NCBI GenBank assembly: GCA_023515745.1
Contig: JALECJ010000254.1
Location: forward strand, 682,001 to 746,000
Reading direction: 5' to 3'
Source of the DNA: Amoeboaphelidium protococcarum
Taxonomy: Eukaryota > Aphelidiomycota > Aphelidea
DNA: 64,000 bases
Shown here: positions 12,395-24,799 of the stretch, piece after piece
Position numbering within the stretch: position 1 is the stretch's first letter
Layout of the letters: every line of letters starts with the position of its first letter
Made by a program: the position numbers and the translations under genes
The notes under the pieces: generated by a model
Told to the model about the DNA's origin: nothing
What the model saw: only the letters and a program-made list of their open reading frames with translations
Database searches by the model: none

Positions 12395-14974
12395 TCACTA
12401 AGTCTTTGGTTCAGCAGGTTTGTACGATTTAACTTCATCGGATAGCTTTTACAGGGCGGCCTCCAGTTTCTCAATCTTCTCACTCAACTTCTTGTCCACA
12501 CTGCCACCACTCGAAGCTTCCAATCTCTTGGCTTTACGTTCAATTGCTGGCCATTCCTGATGGGCGCTCAGCAATTTGTACTTTCTCACTGTATCTGCAC
12601 TGGATGAAGACTTCAGAATAGAGAGACCAGATATCGCAGCCTCTTTACAGTCATCAACTGGATCTTGGACCACAGCACTTTCCAAAATCTAAATGACATC
12701 TCTGCGCTTGACTTCACTATCCTGCCAAAACGTGGCTTAAGCGAGGGCGACGATGGCATTCGGTCTAGCGTATCTAAACGGTTGCTTGAGAGATTCATTC
12801 GGTTCACATACTGTCTTGTACAGAAAGTCAAATGCCTCGCTGGAGCGATGATGACCAAGACCACGCAGAACACCTCCGCGAACAAAATTATGCTGTCCTT
12901 TAAGGGCATCATTCTATGCAACATTCAGTAACAACTGCAGATCATCCTTGTTGCATTAATAACCCAAATTCTCATACGCAAATTCCTGGGCGCGATATCC
13001 AATACCTTAACGACGACGCACATGCAATAAAGCAAGTCTTATCTAAGGATGCTTGATCTTGCAAGCTTTAACAATCTGCCACAATGCCATAGGATGTTAC
13101 TCAGTTTATAGCATCTACACCAGAATGCTAATAGCCAAAGAGGTACTATTATCAGCCAAGAATTTAGCAGCTTAAACTCTGACACCATAAAACTTTTCTT
13201 ACAGGATACATCTTAACAAAGAGTCACAAGACGACGGATTCAGATTCTTGATCAATTAATGGTAAGCACGAATTCTAACAGACACATCAGGAGACTTTTC
13301 AATTGCGTTCAATAACAGAGTTTGACCAGGATTAAAGTCCAAAGTCATGATCAAATCATTTTAGGAATCTATTGACACATACGATGGCTTGGCGCTAGAC
13401 TGCAACTTGACAGTCGCATGCACTTTGCTATCATCAGTAAACTTGGCAACAGTGTTGTAGAAAGAGCCATCCTCGCATACCACTTTAATTGGCACATCAA
13501 TGCAAAACAATGGAATTCCAGCCTTATCATCAACTTGAGTTTACTCCAAAGTCAACTTCACAGAGGTAGAATCCGCATCATACTCATAACTTGCCTTCAC
13601 CGATGGAAATCCTTTAGAGTAGAACCACTGATCAAAGAATTGAGTCAGATTCAAACCACTAGTAGCTTCCAAATGCTTCCTAAAATCCTCAGTCTCAACA
13701 ACTTTGCCTGCGAATTCGGCCACATAGTTTCTAACTCCAGTCCAAAAGGCCTACTCTCCCACTAACTTTCGCAGCATATGAATACGACACGCACCACCAG
13801 GATAAGTGTGATGATCAAACATGGACCAACTGCTCTCAAACTTCCTATTAACCATTGGACGTTTGTAAGACTCGGTCTCTGCAATATAATCCTGAAGATT
13901 GATCCACATCTCGTAGCGGAAATCATCTTCAGTCAAATGATCTTGAATCCAAACACTCTCCATGTAGGTGGCCCAGCTCTCCTTCAACCAGACATGCTCA
14001 AAGTGGCGAATGACAAGCAAATCCCCAAAATACGTATGCGCCATTTCATGAATATTCACTGTATCCATTGCGTGCTTTCTCTCCTTGGCCATCAGTTCAT
14101 CCATCATAAAACGATCACTCCAGGTGACTAAAGATATATTCTCCATAGCTCCACCAATGGAATGTGCTGCAACCTGATAATACTTTGGCCATGGAAATTT
14201 ATATGCTAGTTTATTAGAAAGCCACTTGACCATAGAGGGAGTCTTGTCGAAAGATCTAGCGATATCCTGCGGAGTATACAGCCCTTTAGGTGCAAAGTAC
14301 TTGATAGGCATACCATCAACTTGACCACCATCAACCTCTTCAAAGTCGCCCACAGCTATACATACCAAATACGACGGACACAAATGCTCAAGTGACCAGT
14401 AAGTAGTCTTCTTCAGACCATCAGATGATAGATCCTCCTTCACAAACTTACCATTAGCCATAGAGATCAGCTCAGCAGGGGCAGTGAGAGCAAAATTCAA
14501 CTTAGATCTCGCCGAAGGATAGTCAACACAAGCAAGCCAATAGCGAGCACATTCAGTCTCATGATCTGTAATTGCAAATACAGGGCGGTCCTCGCCATCC
14601 AGCTTATTAGAGAAGAACATACCGGAAACTGGATTTCTAACTTGATATTTAAGTGTAACTTTACGGACCTCATCGCCTTCAAATGGCTGGTTCCAGCGCA
14701 ACTTTATCAACTGGCCATCATAGTCAAAGTCGGCTCCATCCACAACAAGTTCAGAGAACGAGACACCATTAAGATCTATAGACTTCACACCTCTGCTCAG
14801 TGGAGATGATAGAGTGAAGTGATGAGTAACGGTGCATTTCAACGATTTACCCTGAATATCAAAGTGGACACCTATGCTAATAACTTGACTCTTCAACTTG
14901 TGGTCAGGTGCATATCTATTAATCACACCAGGACCATCTTCAAAAGGATTACTTAAATTAAACTTTTGGCACAT
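12395..14974 (-). CDS. M1-family zinc metallopeptidase (aminopeptidase)
   Basis: 859 residues in one frame. The exopeptidase signature GGAMEN lies near residue 275 and the zinc site HEMAH near 306, with the second glutamate in WLKESWATYME, giving HExxH-x18-E. The N-terminal beta domain and a long alpha-helical C-terminal region are present, so the length fits full-size M1 enzymes. Family chemistry is removal of N-terminal residues from peptides. There is no signal peptide, so it is probably cytosolic. The gene ends ...PKT, TAG, TGA. Its 5' end is about 270 bp from RPL22, in the same orientation. Confidence 0.9.
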
Positions 14975-15244
14975 TTTTTGAAACCACCTACTTTTATATA
15001 TCTAAATTAACTTGATACGAAAATGTATTTAGTCAAAAACTACTTTAGAACAGAGGGTACAGTCGAAGGAAGAGAGAGAGAGACAGAGGGAGAGACGCAG
15101 GCGACAAAGTAAAGAGGAAACAGATAGTGAAAAACAAAAATACTATCCAAGCTGAAAGAAGAAAATTTAACAACATAAATTTGAATAAAAAGACTCTATT
15201 AACGCGCTCATAGCTATGAGAGACGCCACGTCAAGGCTCAATGA

Positions 15245-15610
15245 TCATTCAGCATCGCTGCCATCCTCATCATCCTTGGAGTCGACATTGAAGTACTTGA
15301 TCACATAGGAGTCCTTGTCAGCAGAGACGACGCGCAACCAATCGCGCAACTGATGCTTCTTCAGAAACTTCTTGGTCAGGTACTTCAAGTATCTCTTGGA
15401 GTAGGCAACATCGCTGGACTGCAACTCAACCTTGCTGCCACTGCGAGAGATGACCACATTACCCTCAGACAGGTTGTTGGTAACACCATTGACCTTGACG
15501 CGATCACGCAGATACTTCTCATACGCATCAATGTCAAAGATCTGATCATTGACTGGCTGGGAAGCATCAATAGAGAACTTGGTAGACTTTCTAACTTGTG
15601 CGCTGACCAT
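15245..15610 (-). CDS. RPL22: 60S ribosomal protein L22 (eL22)
   Basis: 121 residues without UAR codons, ending on TGA with the acidic tail typical of eL22. Recognisable stretches are FDIDAYEKYLRDRVKVNG, SKRYLKYLTKKFLKKH and LRDWLRVV. It is a component of the large cytosolic ribosomal subunit. Length is normal. The next gene is about 430 bp away and divergent. Confidence 0.95.
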   Translation of the reverse strand: MVSAQVRKSTKFSIDASQPVNDQIFDIDAYEKYLRDRVKVNGVTNNLSEGNVVISRSGSKVELQSSDVAYSKRYLKYLTKKFLKKHQLRDWLRVVSADKDSYVIKYFNVDSKDDEDGSDAE

Positions 15611-16041
15611 TTTCTTTCAACCTACTTTCTAAATATAGTAAGGATATGGTTATAGTTGAGATATATATATTACACGGAAGGAATGGAAGAAATAAAAATT
15701 TTCGCGTGTTCAGAATCGCGCGCGTTTAGGTTGAATCGCGTTGATCAATTGATCTGAGTTGGTTGTTTCGATATACCATGCGGAATAGAATGGCAAGATG
15801 CGAATGTATCAATATATTGTATCGGAAAGTGATCTTGATAGGAAAATTACTGCAATTTACATCTTTACTGATAAAATTGAATTGAAGTTGAGGAAGAGAT
15901 GGAGCGGACTTGTCGTTGTTGTGGTATATGTTGAGCACTTCAGTCAAAGGGGCTATGCTTTTCATCATTTCAGTTGAGCGCTGACATCATTCGTAATTGG
16001 ATCATTTCGCCGCAACGCATAAAACAATAGCCAACGCGGTC

Positions 16042-16863
16042 ATGAATGAGTGGGATATTCTGAGTCAGGTATTTGGCTATTTGTCTGTGGTGTGCTGGGC
16101 CATAATTTTACTACCTTAGATGTATAGAAACTACAAGATGAAGTCAGTCCAAGATTTGTCTATCAATTTTCTGCTCCTTTTCACTGTCGGAGATTACATG
16201 TCAACCATTGGCTCTTTTCTATCTGATGTGCCACTATTCATACGGATTACTCCTACTTATTGCGCTGTCATGGACACGCTGACTCTTTTGTAATATATGT
16301 ATTATAGACGCTCATAGTCGATTCAATTGCCCAAAGATCAAGATGATGAATCCGGTGATGATAAAATCACGTCTGATCGCAGGTCAACTTCAACACTTGG
16401 CGTCAAATCCAATTCACCACCATTGTTAAATAACGTGATAGTAGTTGCATGTCTGTTTTTAAAGCTGGTGGCAGCATCCTCCGCTAACTCCGATGAGACT
16501 GACGATGATCCCACTAAAGAGTAGCTTTGGTTGTAGATTATCAAGACCGTGTTAACTTACGGTGCACAGGTGCTATACATCGGTAGTAGATTGCCACAGC
16601 TAATTAAGAACGAGAGGTCAATCAGAAATGGCAAGGTGATCATTGGTCTGGCCCCACTCTTGTTCATGACTACTGTGACAGCGTACATAACATACGTCCT
16701 TGGCGTTGCATCCTCATGGCTTAGTCTACGCGATGATCCTAATTTGAAGAGTGTAGTTCTGGATTCTTTACCGTTTGTGCTTGGTTGTGTTGTGTGCTTC
16801 TTTATGGACATTATCATTCTCTGGCAGATACGGCGATCAAAGTTTGCCTCCGTTGCTCTCTGA
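16042..16863 (+). CDS. PQ-loop membrane transporter (SLC66A1/Ypq-like)
   Basis: 273 residues. Two PQ-loop repeats are visible: GYLSVVCWAIILLPQMYRNY near the N-terminus and YIGSRLPQLIKN after a charged linker. About seven hydrophobic segments fit the 7-TM PQ-loop fold. Relatives SLC66A1 (PQLC2) and yeast Ypq1-3 export basic amino acids from lysosome or vacuole, and cystinosin is a cousin. The substrate cannot be read from the sequence. The central cytosolic linker is Ser/Asp-rich and variable. TAG and TAA codons inside TM segments are read as Gln. The start is the first ATG of the frame. Confidence 0.82.
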
Positions 16864-16897
16864 TGAATCCTTCACCATCAATCGATCGTTGATTTAA

Positions 16898-17245
16898 ATG
16901 ATCAGATCCATTGTATCTAGTATAAATTTTGTAACTTCTATCACAGCTTATTTTCATGTCTTTCTTTACGTTCAATTGGCTCTTTATAATTACTTTCTCC
17001 TACCTCCGGCGATACTAATCGTCATTCTCACAGTCGTAACTTTATCGACGACAAAAGATAACCTCGTCAAACTAAAGAGAAGATTAGAAGAAAAAACAAA
17101 TACAAAAACAAGATATGTGAATGAAATGTGTGCAGTGAAGCACTACTTTAACATGCAGATACAAGCAGTGATCACTTGGCATGTTATAGTCGTACTCAAA
17201 GCACACATTACAATCGATATCATCACTAGAGATTCAATCCTATGA
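16898..17245 (+). CDS. uncertain hydrophobic ORF
   Basis: A 115-codon frame ending on TGA, with a hydrophobic N-terminal half and a basic helical stretch (KRRLEEKTNTKTRYV). It begins only 34 bp after the PQ-loop gene stops, which is unusually close for a separate plus-strand gene. On the minus strand the same DNA carries a hydrophobic frame following a TGTAG splice-acceptor-like site near 17243, and another frame with RING-like cysteine/histidine spacing. One TGA-only stop makes 60-codon frames common by chance. I cannot decide which strand, if either, is coding. Confidence 0.25.
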   Translation: MIRSIVSSINFVTSITAYFHVFLYVQLALYNYFLLPPAILIVILTVVTLSTTKDNLVKLKRRLEEKTNTKTRYVNEMCAVKHYFNMQIQAVITWHVIVVLKAHITIDIITRDSIL

Positions 17246-18185
17246 TACTACACAACAGATATGAGCCATCAACTCATCAAACCAACAATGTATCAGAAAC
17301 CTCAGATATATATACATATTTCAGAGGCTATCAGATGTGTGTACAATAAAAGGATTAGATTAAGCTGCGAAATCTGCGCAAAGAAGATCGACAGAAGCGC
17401 CACGGTTAAATTTAGACCCCCAACACGGAATACACCATGGCAACCATCACTCAGTACACAGAAATCTGGATGCTCACCAATAGAAAGAGGCTACCCAGTA
17501 GATTCAATAATGCATTCAACTAATTAATTGACTGACTGGTGGCATCGCTAAATACGTAAGCAATGATGATGACTCATGAACAAAATAACGGATGATCGCC
17601 ATTTGATAATATTCTTGTCGGGAAAAGGATCGACATTGTCACGCGAGAGTATTTGGCGCCACGAATTGAGAAGCAACTCCTGATCAGACGATCACCATCT
17701 CATTTCAACGCAGTATAACGATTGGCTAGTAGTCAACTGACGGTCTTTAAAATGTGATCGAACGTGCTGCTGGCCATTGTATTTGATTGGCTCATCTGAA
17801 TTAGTTGGAATTTTCCCTGTGAACACTGTTCTGTAACACGAAATGCCATTGGGAATTCCGCATTGGAACTTAAGTCAGATCCCCTTAGATCGAGCCTTTT
17901 GATTGATTGGTGGTTATACTAAAGTTCAATCGGCGGTAGTCGCTATCAGTGAATTAATGAAACGCGCGCATACTTATAAGTAAGCTTGGTAAAGACATTG
18001 CTCTAACTACAATACCATTGTTTATTTACTTTGGAGAACTGTTTGAGAGCCGCTAATTAGTCATTCTTTACTTTCTTCTCAGGTCGACCATTTAGTTTTA
18101 ACAATTAACTACTCTTAAGGTTCCTATTCTAGTAGTATTTATAATTTATATTAATTGTCAACCTCCATAAATTAGTAAATATAAA
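17246..18185. other. intergenic region before AP2 mu
   Basis: No convincing gene. A short plus frame at 17438 begins MATITQYTEIWM and ends on TGA after 32 codons, and is probably chance. The last 200 bp are AT-rich and should contain the AP2 mu promoter. Confidence 0.4.
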
Positions 18186-19637
18186 ATGATTGGAGCAGTA
18201 TTTGTCTATAACCATAAGGGAGAAATTATAATTAGTCGAATGTATCGAAATGATTTCAAGAGAAGCCTGGCTGACCTGTTTAGAATCCAAGTGATATCCA
18301 ATCCTCAGATAACTAGTCCTATCAATTCATTCCCTTACACCAGTTACTAGCCGAACGGTACACCTATCTAGACTCAAGTCAACTTCTTCCATATCAGGAA
18401 TGAGAACTTGTACATTGTCGCCTGTGCCAAGGATACTATGCTGACGCTGAATGTTGCCTCATTGTTCACATTCCTGCACAAGTTTGTCAAGATATGCAAG
18501 GACTATTTCGGTAACAAGTTTGATGAAGATGCTGTGAAGAATAATTTTGTACTTATCTATGAACTGTTGGACGAGATTATGGACTTTGGTTATCCTCAGA
18601 TATCAGATGTAGATTCTCTGAAGCTGTACATCACCACGGAAGGTGTTAAGAGTGAAAAGACACTGAAGGAGGAGTCAAGCAAGATCACCATCCAAACTAC
18701 GGGAGCCACCTCATGGAGACGTTAGGATATCAAGTACAGAAATAATGAGGTGTACCTGGATGTTGTTGAGAGTGTCAATGTGTTGATGAGTGCCAAAAAT
18801 ACTATTCTCAAGTCGGATGTTGTCGGTCAGGTGATGATGCGTGCCTATCTGTCCGGTATGCCAGAGTGTAAACTTGGTCTTAACGATAAAGTTGTGTTGT
18901 AGAAGCAGGGTGGTCCTGAACATGTGAGTAGGAAGGCTCCCACTAATGCTCAAGGATCTATTCGTAATCAGACGCAGGGAGTCGCTCTGGACGACATATA
19001 GTTCCACCAATGTGTAAAGTTGGGTAGATTTGATCAAGATAGAACCATATCATTTGTGCCTTAGGATGGTGAGTTTGAATTAATGAGATATCGCACCACT
19101 GACAATATCAATCTTCCGTTTAAAGTCCAGGCCATTGTTAATGAGTAAAAGTCCAAGGTTGAGTACAAGATTGCGGTGAAATCTCTATTTAACGCATCCT
19201 TGTTTGCCACTGGAGTCGTCATTAAAATTCCAACTCCTCCTAATTCTGCCAAGGCGACCATAAGTGTACCGATTGGTAAAGCAAAATATTAGTCTGGTGA
19301 GAATTGTCTTTAGTGGAAGATTAGCAAGTTTGGTGGTGAGGAAGAGTACACGCTCACGGCTGAGGTTGAAGTGTCCGCTTCTACGTACTCAACGGCCGCT
19401 TAGCAGGCTGCTGCGTCGTCTTTATAAGCATCATCGTCCAGTAAGAAACCTGGTCAGAGTGGTGTGGTGGCTGGTGGATGGACTCGTCCGCCTATTACAA
19501 TGGATTTTCAGGTGATGATGTTTACTGGCTCTGGTCTAACAGTGTAGTTCCTCAAAGTATTTGAGAAGAGCAACTATAAGAGCGTAAAGTGGGTCAGATA
19601 CTACACCAAGGCTGGTAGCTATCAGTTCCGATTTTGA
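18186..19637 (+). CDS. AP2M1: AP-2 complex subunit mu
   Basis: 483 residues, no introns, ending on TGA. The N-terminal longin-like domain starts [18 protein letters not shown] and contains [16 protein letters not shown] and [19 protein letters not shown] linker with TGATSWRR matches the region around the regulatory threonine of metazoan mu2. The mu homology domain follows ([43 protein letters not shown] at the very end). AP2 mu recognises YxxPhi cargo and PIP2 at the plasma membrane during clathrin endocytosis. It is slightly longer than animal mu2 because of a Ser/Gln-rich insert in the homology domain. Several TAG/TAA codons lie at non-conserved or Gln-tolerant sites. Confidence 0.92.
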
Positions 19638-19857
19638 TATTGATAATATGTGTAATGCTGTTGTGAGATGTTTATCGAGTATCTGTTTATGGACGGTGAA
19701 TGATAGTGTTTTAATAAAATAATGGGAAAATTATTTCATAAATCTTCTTTCAATTCCACACAGTCTGATCATTATTAATCTCAATAAAAATTATACTAAC
19801 AGCTTAAAGGTCGGACTATTCACTGGTCGAGTGGTACATGACAACAAACGATCATTT
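19638..19857. other. convergent intergenic spacer
   Basis: 220 bp between the converging 3' ends of AP2 mu and ARP2. It contains AATAAA-like strings on both strands, consistent with two polyadenylation sites. Confidence 0.4.
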
Positions 19858-21027
19858 TCAAGCACCGGATGCTCCCATCATGTCCAAAACCTTGACACCG
19901 CGCTCCATATAATCTTTACGTGACATCCAGAATCCCTCTGTTCTGTTTTTCATAATCTCACCCAGCACAGCACCACCCAAGAACACCATATGTCTTCTTC
20001 TAGGAGGATCCTCGATTCTAATTTTAAACTTTTCCAAGCGGCTGACATCGCCCTTCAGCACACGCTACAAATACAATTGCTTAACCTCCTTCTCCAGACG
20101 AGATGGTAGTCCGGGATACATGGAGGAACCGCCAGAGAGCACAATATGCTTATACAGCTCTGAACGAATATCAATATCCGCAGCCTGGATGGTGTTAAAC
20201 AACAATTCAGCAACACCGGGACTCTCAACATCAACCAAGTGAGGCTGGAACATTGCCTCAGGAGCCTCGAATCTCTCTGAGCCAACTTTAATCACACGAC
20301 CATCAGGTAGAGTGTACTACTCCACCAGAGTCGTGGTCTCATTAGCCAGGCGCTTCTCCAAATCCAAATCGTAGCCAACGTAGCACAACTTCTCTTTGAT
20401 CTGGCGAACCGTCTCAAAATCAGCAGTTCTGTTGAAAGCATAACCACGCAGGAGAAGCAACTTGATCAAGTACCTGGTCACATCTCTACCGGCAACATCA
20501 AGACGACGGGTCAGATGAGGTAGAGCAAAACCGTCAAACACAGGCACAATATGGGTGACACCATCTCCGCTGTCTACAACCACACCAGTCATCAAACCTT
20601 GCGCATACAGAGTCATTACAGCTTGGATAGCAATGTAGACACCGTCAAACTGATACTTTTCAAACATTGTCTCCACCATCTTCTCTCTGTTCTTCAGCGG
20701 ATTCAAAGGCGGTTCAGTGAGCAGAATCTTGCACTCTTTCGGGTCAATCTTCAATCGCTCATAGAAGGTGTGGTCCCAGACGTGCAACATATCCTCCCAG
20801 TTGCGCACGATACCATTCTCCATGGGATACGACATTTACAGGATTGATCTCAACGCAGCAGCCTCATCACCAACCATAATGTCCTTCACCTGGATGTCTC
20901 CAACACTCTCTTCGGCTCTGATTATAGGCCTGCCCACTACAGACGGAAATATAGCCTCGGGGAAGTTGGTACCAGAGAATCCACACTTGACAAATCCAGT
21001 TCCATTATCACAAACAACAACTTTCAT
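19858..21027 (-). CDS. ARP2: actin-related protein 2
   Basis: 389 residues, the usual length for ARP2 and intron-free. It starts [65 protein letters not shown] and [12 protein letters not shown] are all ARP2-specific. It nucleates branched actin filaments with ARP3 and ARPC1-5. This gene gives the clearest test of the genetic code: TAA at 20836-20838 lies between RSIL and [11 protein letters not shown] at 20314-20316 between TLVE and YTLPDG, and TAG at 20062-20064 between QLYL and RVLKGD. Homology crosses each codon without a break, and the frame ends on TGA. Confidence 0.97.
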
Positions 21028-21836
21028 ATTGAATCCTACTCTGTGGACAACAATTATCTAAAATCTCGATTATGAAAAGTAGAAATAATAATAGTCTAAC
21101 AGAATGCCACTGTTCAAACAAAGTAAAAGTCTCAAAAGATAGAAGCAGATACTTAAAGTTGACTCAGGCTGTCGTGGTGTCTAAACGAAACTAAATCAGG
21201 CAGAAAGAGGAGGAGAAGGGACGAGTGAACGAACTGCCTGTCTGTCTGAATGAACGAATTGTTGTTGAAGCGAGAAAGGGCGATCGTTTCAATGCAGAGA
21301 GGAAAATGAGGCGGCGATGTCTCTCTGCTGCTGTCTGTCATGTTTAATGCAGGTTGGAAATGAATGAATGATATAATATCATAGGCAATAATTAAAATCG
21401 ATAAATATGGTGTATGAATTATTGCACTCGTAATGACATGGAGTATTAGAAAATGTCAAGGATGAAAGTGGTAAATGACTACAATAGCCAAGAGACTCCT
21501 TTAAACGCGTTCATTGAGAGTTGGACTTAATAAAGCAGTGAAGACATGGCAAGAACAATGAAATTTTTAGATAGATCTGGAGTTGTAAAGTTGAAACCAG
21601 CACCACCCAGAAGAAGCATAGTACATCAAAGGCGACGATCGTACCAATCAGGGGCGATAACATTACGGGAAAGCGCGCGCGTAAAGGATTTCGCAACTTT
21701 TTCGCCTCGCTAATGATGAAAGGAAGAGAAATTCACAACCCAAGTCAACCTTAAAGAGAGAAATCTCGAGATTCCTTTCTTTGCCAGGCCTATTTGGATT
21801 CAATTTAGCGATAGAATATATATAAATCGTTATAAA
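21028..21836. promoter_or_regulatory. divergent promoter region, ARP2 and RPS7
   Basis: 809 bp between two divergent genes. There is a TATA-like run (atatatataa) just before RPS7. The ORFs in this region are short and have no features I can support. Confidence 0.4.
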
Positions 21837-22442
21837 ATGGCATCAAACGCTGCAGTTAGAGCAAAGATTGTTAAGCCTTCCGCTTAGAAATAGGAGGTTT
21901 CTGATTTGGAATTACACGTTGCACAGGCATTGGTGGATTTGGAGAACAATGTGGCCGATTTGAAGGCTGATCTACGTGTATTGTACTTCAACTCTGCGAG
22001 AGAGGTTGATGTCGGCAATGGAAAGAAGGGTGTTGTCATCTTTGTGCCAGTGCCACTACTGAAATCATTCCACAAAGTGCAGTCTCGTCTTGTGCGTGAG
22101 TTGGAGAAGAAATTCAGCTCGCAGCACGTTCTGATTGTCGCTTGCCGTAAGATTATCCCAGTGCCATCGCGCAAGGCAAGTCACGTCCGTAAACAGAAGC
22201 GTCCACGTTCTCGCACTTTGACTGCCGTGCATGACGCCATTCTGGAGGATCTGGTCTATCCAACTGAGATTGTTGGCAAGCGTATTCGTGTGCGCGTGGA
22301 TGGAAGCAGAGTGATCAAGTGCTATCTCGATGCTAAAGACAAGAACTCTCTGGAGTACAAGGTGGACACATTCAGCGCCGTCTACAGAAAGCTCACTGGT
22401 AAGGAGGTTGTGTTTGATTTCCCAGTTGTGCAATCTGACTGA
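21837..22442 (+). CDS. RPS7: 40S ribosomal protein S7 (eS7)
   Basis: 201 residues. Conserved eS7 text includes [59 protein letters not shown] and [15 protein letters not shown]. Codons 17 and 19 are TAG and TAG; reading them as Gln extends the gene to ATG at 21837, and the [14 protein letters not shown] start fits the family. Component of the small cytosolic ribosomal subunit. Confidence 0.95.
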
Positions 22443-22596
22443 TTGTGTGATCTTCACTCATGATTATCATTACTATAATAAAATTATCAAAAGATATTCA
22501 GTTATTCAATTTTATTATTTATTTTATTGTCGCGACTCTCAATGTGTAATCAGTAATTATGCAATTGCCAACGTCTCATCAAGTTGATATTTTATA

Positions 22597-23889
22597 TCAA
22601 AGTATCAGCGAAAGAGTGATACAGAAATAGTATTCGAGTGTATGGCGATTACGCGCTACAAGGCGGACTTGACTCTGCACGGTGCCATCTGGAAGACGTT
22701 CAGCGAGTATTTACCCACCATCAATTGCCCATCGCCCATTAAAGAACTGAGAGATTGAAGTTGGAGGTGGAGCTTCGCTCAGATTGGCGCGACTTGAGCC
22801 CAAATTTGGATTAAAGCGAAATGTGTTGGGATCAAAGTAATCACTGTCCATGCTGAACTTGAACTTTAGCAGAGGACTGAATACTAGCGTATTTCTAAAT
22901 GAATGATTAGTGGTGCCAGGCTTCCCCGTCAATAGTCTTGAGAAGGAGAACTTATCGCGGAGCATCTGTCTTCTCATGAACTGATTGAAGTTTGCTATCG
23001 TCTCTGCTGACAGTTGAACAGGAGGTGCATATCCATCATAAGCCTGCTTTGAAGCCAGCAGATATGTCGTGTTCTCTGGCACCTGCGGCACAAACTGATT
23101 TGTGATTTCCACCATTTACGGTCCTCTGACATGGACCGAAGAAAGGAGTTACCATTCAGCGTAACGTTGCTCCATCTCCCGCGGATAGCCAAGCAAAGGT
23201 TGGCAGTACTGCTGCTACAACAAAGAAGGGTCTTGCGCGACTGGTAGTCTGATATCCATCGTATTAACAGCAAGTACGAATGGCATATATACTGCAGAGC
23301 CTTGACATAGATTGGTCGGATTGTCAATGTGGCCTCCATGTGCAAAATTATACAACTCCACGTCCGAGTTTAGGTGTTTAATCCACAATTGAATCGCCAT
23401 TATCAGCCATTTAGGTATACCCAGCTGATTCAAATCCAAGATTTTGTTCACCTCAATGCCAAACAACACATCATCAAAGGTTGGCTGCTTGATACCTTGT
23501 AATTGCTCGAATTACGCGTCTAATATCAGTTGGAAGTATTTTAGTGGTTGAGCTGGATTCTTTGGCAGAGTTGAGACATTACGATTTTCAACGTTCATCA
23601 CCACATTGGCCTAGAATCCACGACTTTGGATTGTAGTGCCAGCCGGATTGTTCACTGGTAGGATATGTTATGTTGCAGGATTTGGCCCCACTGTTACAAT
23701 GCATTGGCGAGTCATTCGATCTTATTTCAGGTGAACACAATCTAAAAGTTGCGTGTAAATTAAGAAGCTGAGATGTAATAGTATGATGTGGCCACTCACG
23801 TCAATAATGATTGCTGAGTCAGGTTTGCTTAGCGGTTGATACTACGTGTCAGTGTTCACGGCGCACTGGTTGATAATGTTTTAGAGCAG
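22597..23889 (-). CDS. unrecognised protein, 5' exons unresolved
   Basis: A 430-codon frame ending on TGA with good coding character, for example GIPKWLIMAIQLWIKHL, RLPVAQDPSLL and QFMRRQMLRDKFSFSRLL. I do not recognise the family. It has no obvious signal peptide or transmembrane helix. The frame opens just after a TGA at 23890-23892 and has no clear start. Upstream, to about 24100, the minus strand carries fragments in other frames, including an ATG near 24099 with MQANLQTQLIKSQDNII. One or more short introns probably lie between 23890 and 24100. Confidence 0.5.
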
Positions 23890-24219
23890 TCACAAGTCAT
23901 ATTGAGGCACTTAAAGCCATTATAGATGATGCTTTGGTTCGTATCAGATTATGGTTTATAGTGCTAGCTTTGGTCCTATTGGGTTATTTATACCTTACAG
24001 ACTCCTCTGATCTCATTGACTGCTATTCTCCGTGCTTCACCAAGCTTTAATAATGTTGTCTTGGCTTTTAATTAACTACGTCTGGAGATTGGCCTGCATA
24101 AAGCAGTGTAGTACAATGTAGACTGAGTTTCTATAAATAGAATACACGGTATCTTAGAATGCTACTCACGAACTTGATTGGCGCCAAGATCAATATCCAT
24201 ATATTAGCGGGAACCACAC

Positions 24220-24227
24220 TATAAAAG
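24220..24227 (+). promoter_or_regulatory. TATA box
   Basis: TATAAAAG about 95 bp upstream of the ATG of the small secreted protein at 24322. The same octamer precedes two of the secreted genes at 30-33 kb. Confidence 0.55.
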
Positions 24228-24321
24228 CAGAGTTGGGACAGTTCAAATCTATTCCTCCTTCAAGTTTGTAATATCAAATTATAATTTAACAATTACTGTC
24301 TAATTACCTTCGTTTAACAAA

Positions 24322-24582
24322 ATGCAATTGATCAAGTCCTTGTTGTTGTGTGCTACCGTTGCTTTGGTTTCAGTCTCTGCGTATCTACCCGTGTTGAAAT
24401 GCCCAACGATCGGTCACATTGGCGAGCCAACCTTCAAGCAGGAGACCACCAGCGGCTCTGTCTGCGTGTACAAGGAAGGCTCATCCTGTAATCTGAGTCC
24501 TGCTGCCTCCTACTGTGTCATTGGCGGTGTTCAGAAGAAGGCGACTGTTAACGCTCATGGCAACGTCTCTATTTCTTATTGA
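24322..24582 (+). CDS. small secreted cysteine-containing protein
   Basis: 86 residues ending on TGA. The first 20 residues (MQLIKSLLLCATVALVSVSA) form a clear signal peptide. The mature part has four cysteines (K-C-P, V-C-V, S-C-N, Y-C-V), suggesting two disulphides. No UAR codons are used. No family is recognised. A TATA box lies close upstream and the leader is compact, as expected for a highly expressed secreted product. Confidence 0.75.
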   Translation: MQLIKSLLLCATVALVSVSAYLPVLKCPTIGHIGEPTFKQETTSGSVCVYKEGSSCNLSPAASYCVIGGVQKKATVNAHGNVSISY

Positions 24583-24799
24583 AATATCAACGCGTTATTG
24601 AATTGTGAATGCTGATGATGTAATTAAAAAAAATGCTACGAAAATTCAGAGTTTCTCTTTATAGTTCACATTTATTACTATTAGTAATGATCACTTATTA
24701 TCGCAAAAGTTTCTATTGTCTCTCGGAAGATAGCATGGCGCGTTAAATGAAATCAATCAAAATCCTATTACAATTTCATTTCAAAGACATATATTCAAT

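Noticed and set aside
16977-17245. Minus-strand RING-like cysteine/histidine pattern
   Set aside because: The last cysteine pair is missing and another frame of the same strand is hydrophobic; not enough to call.
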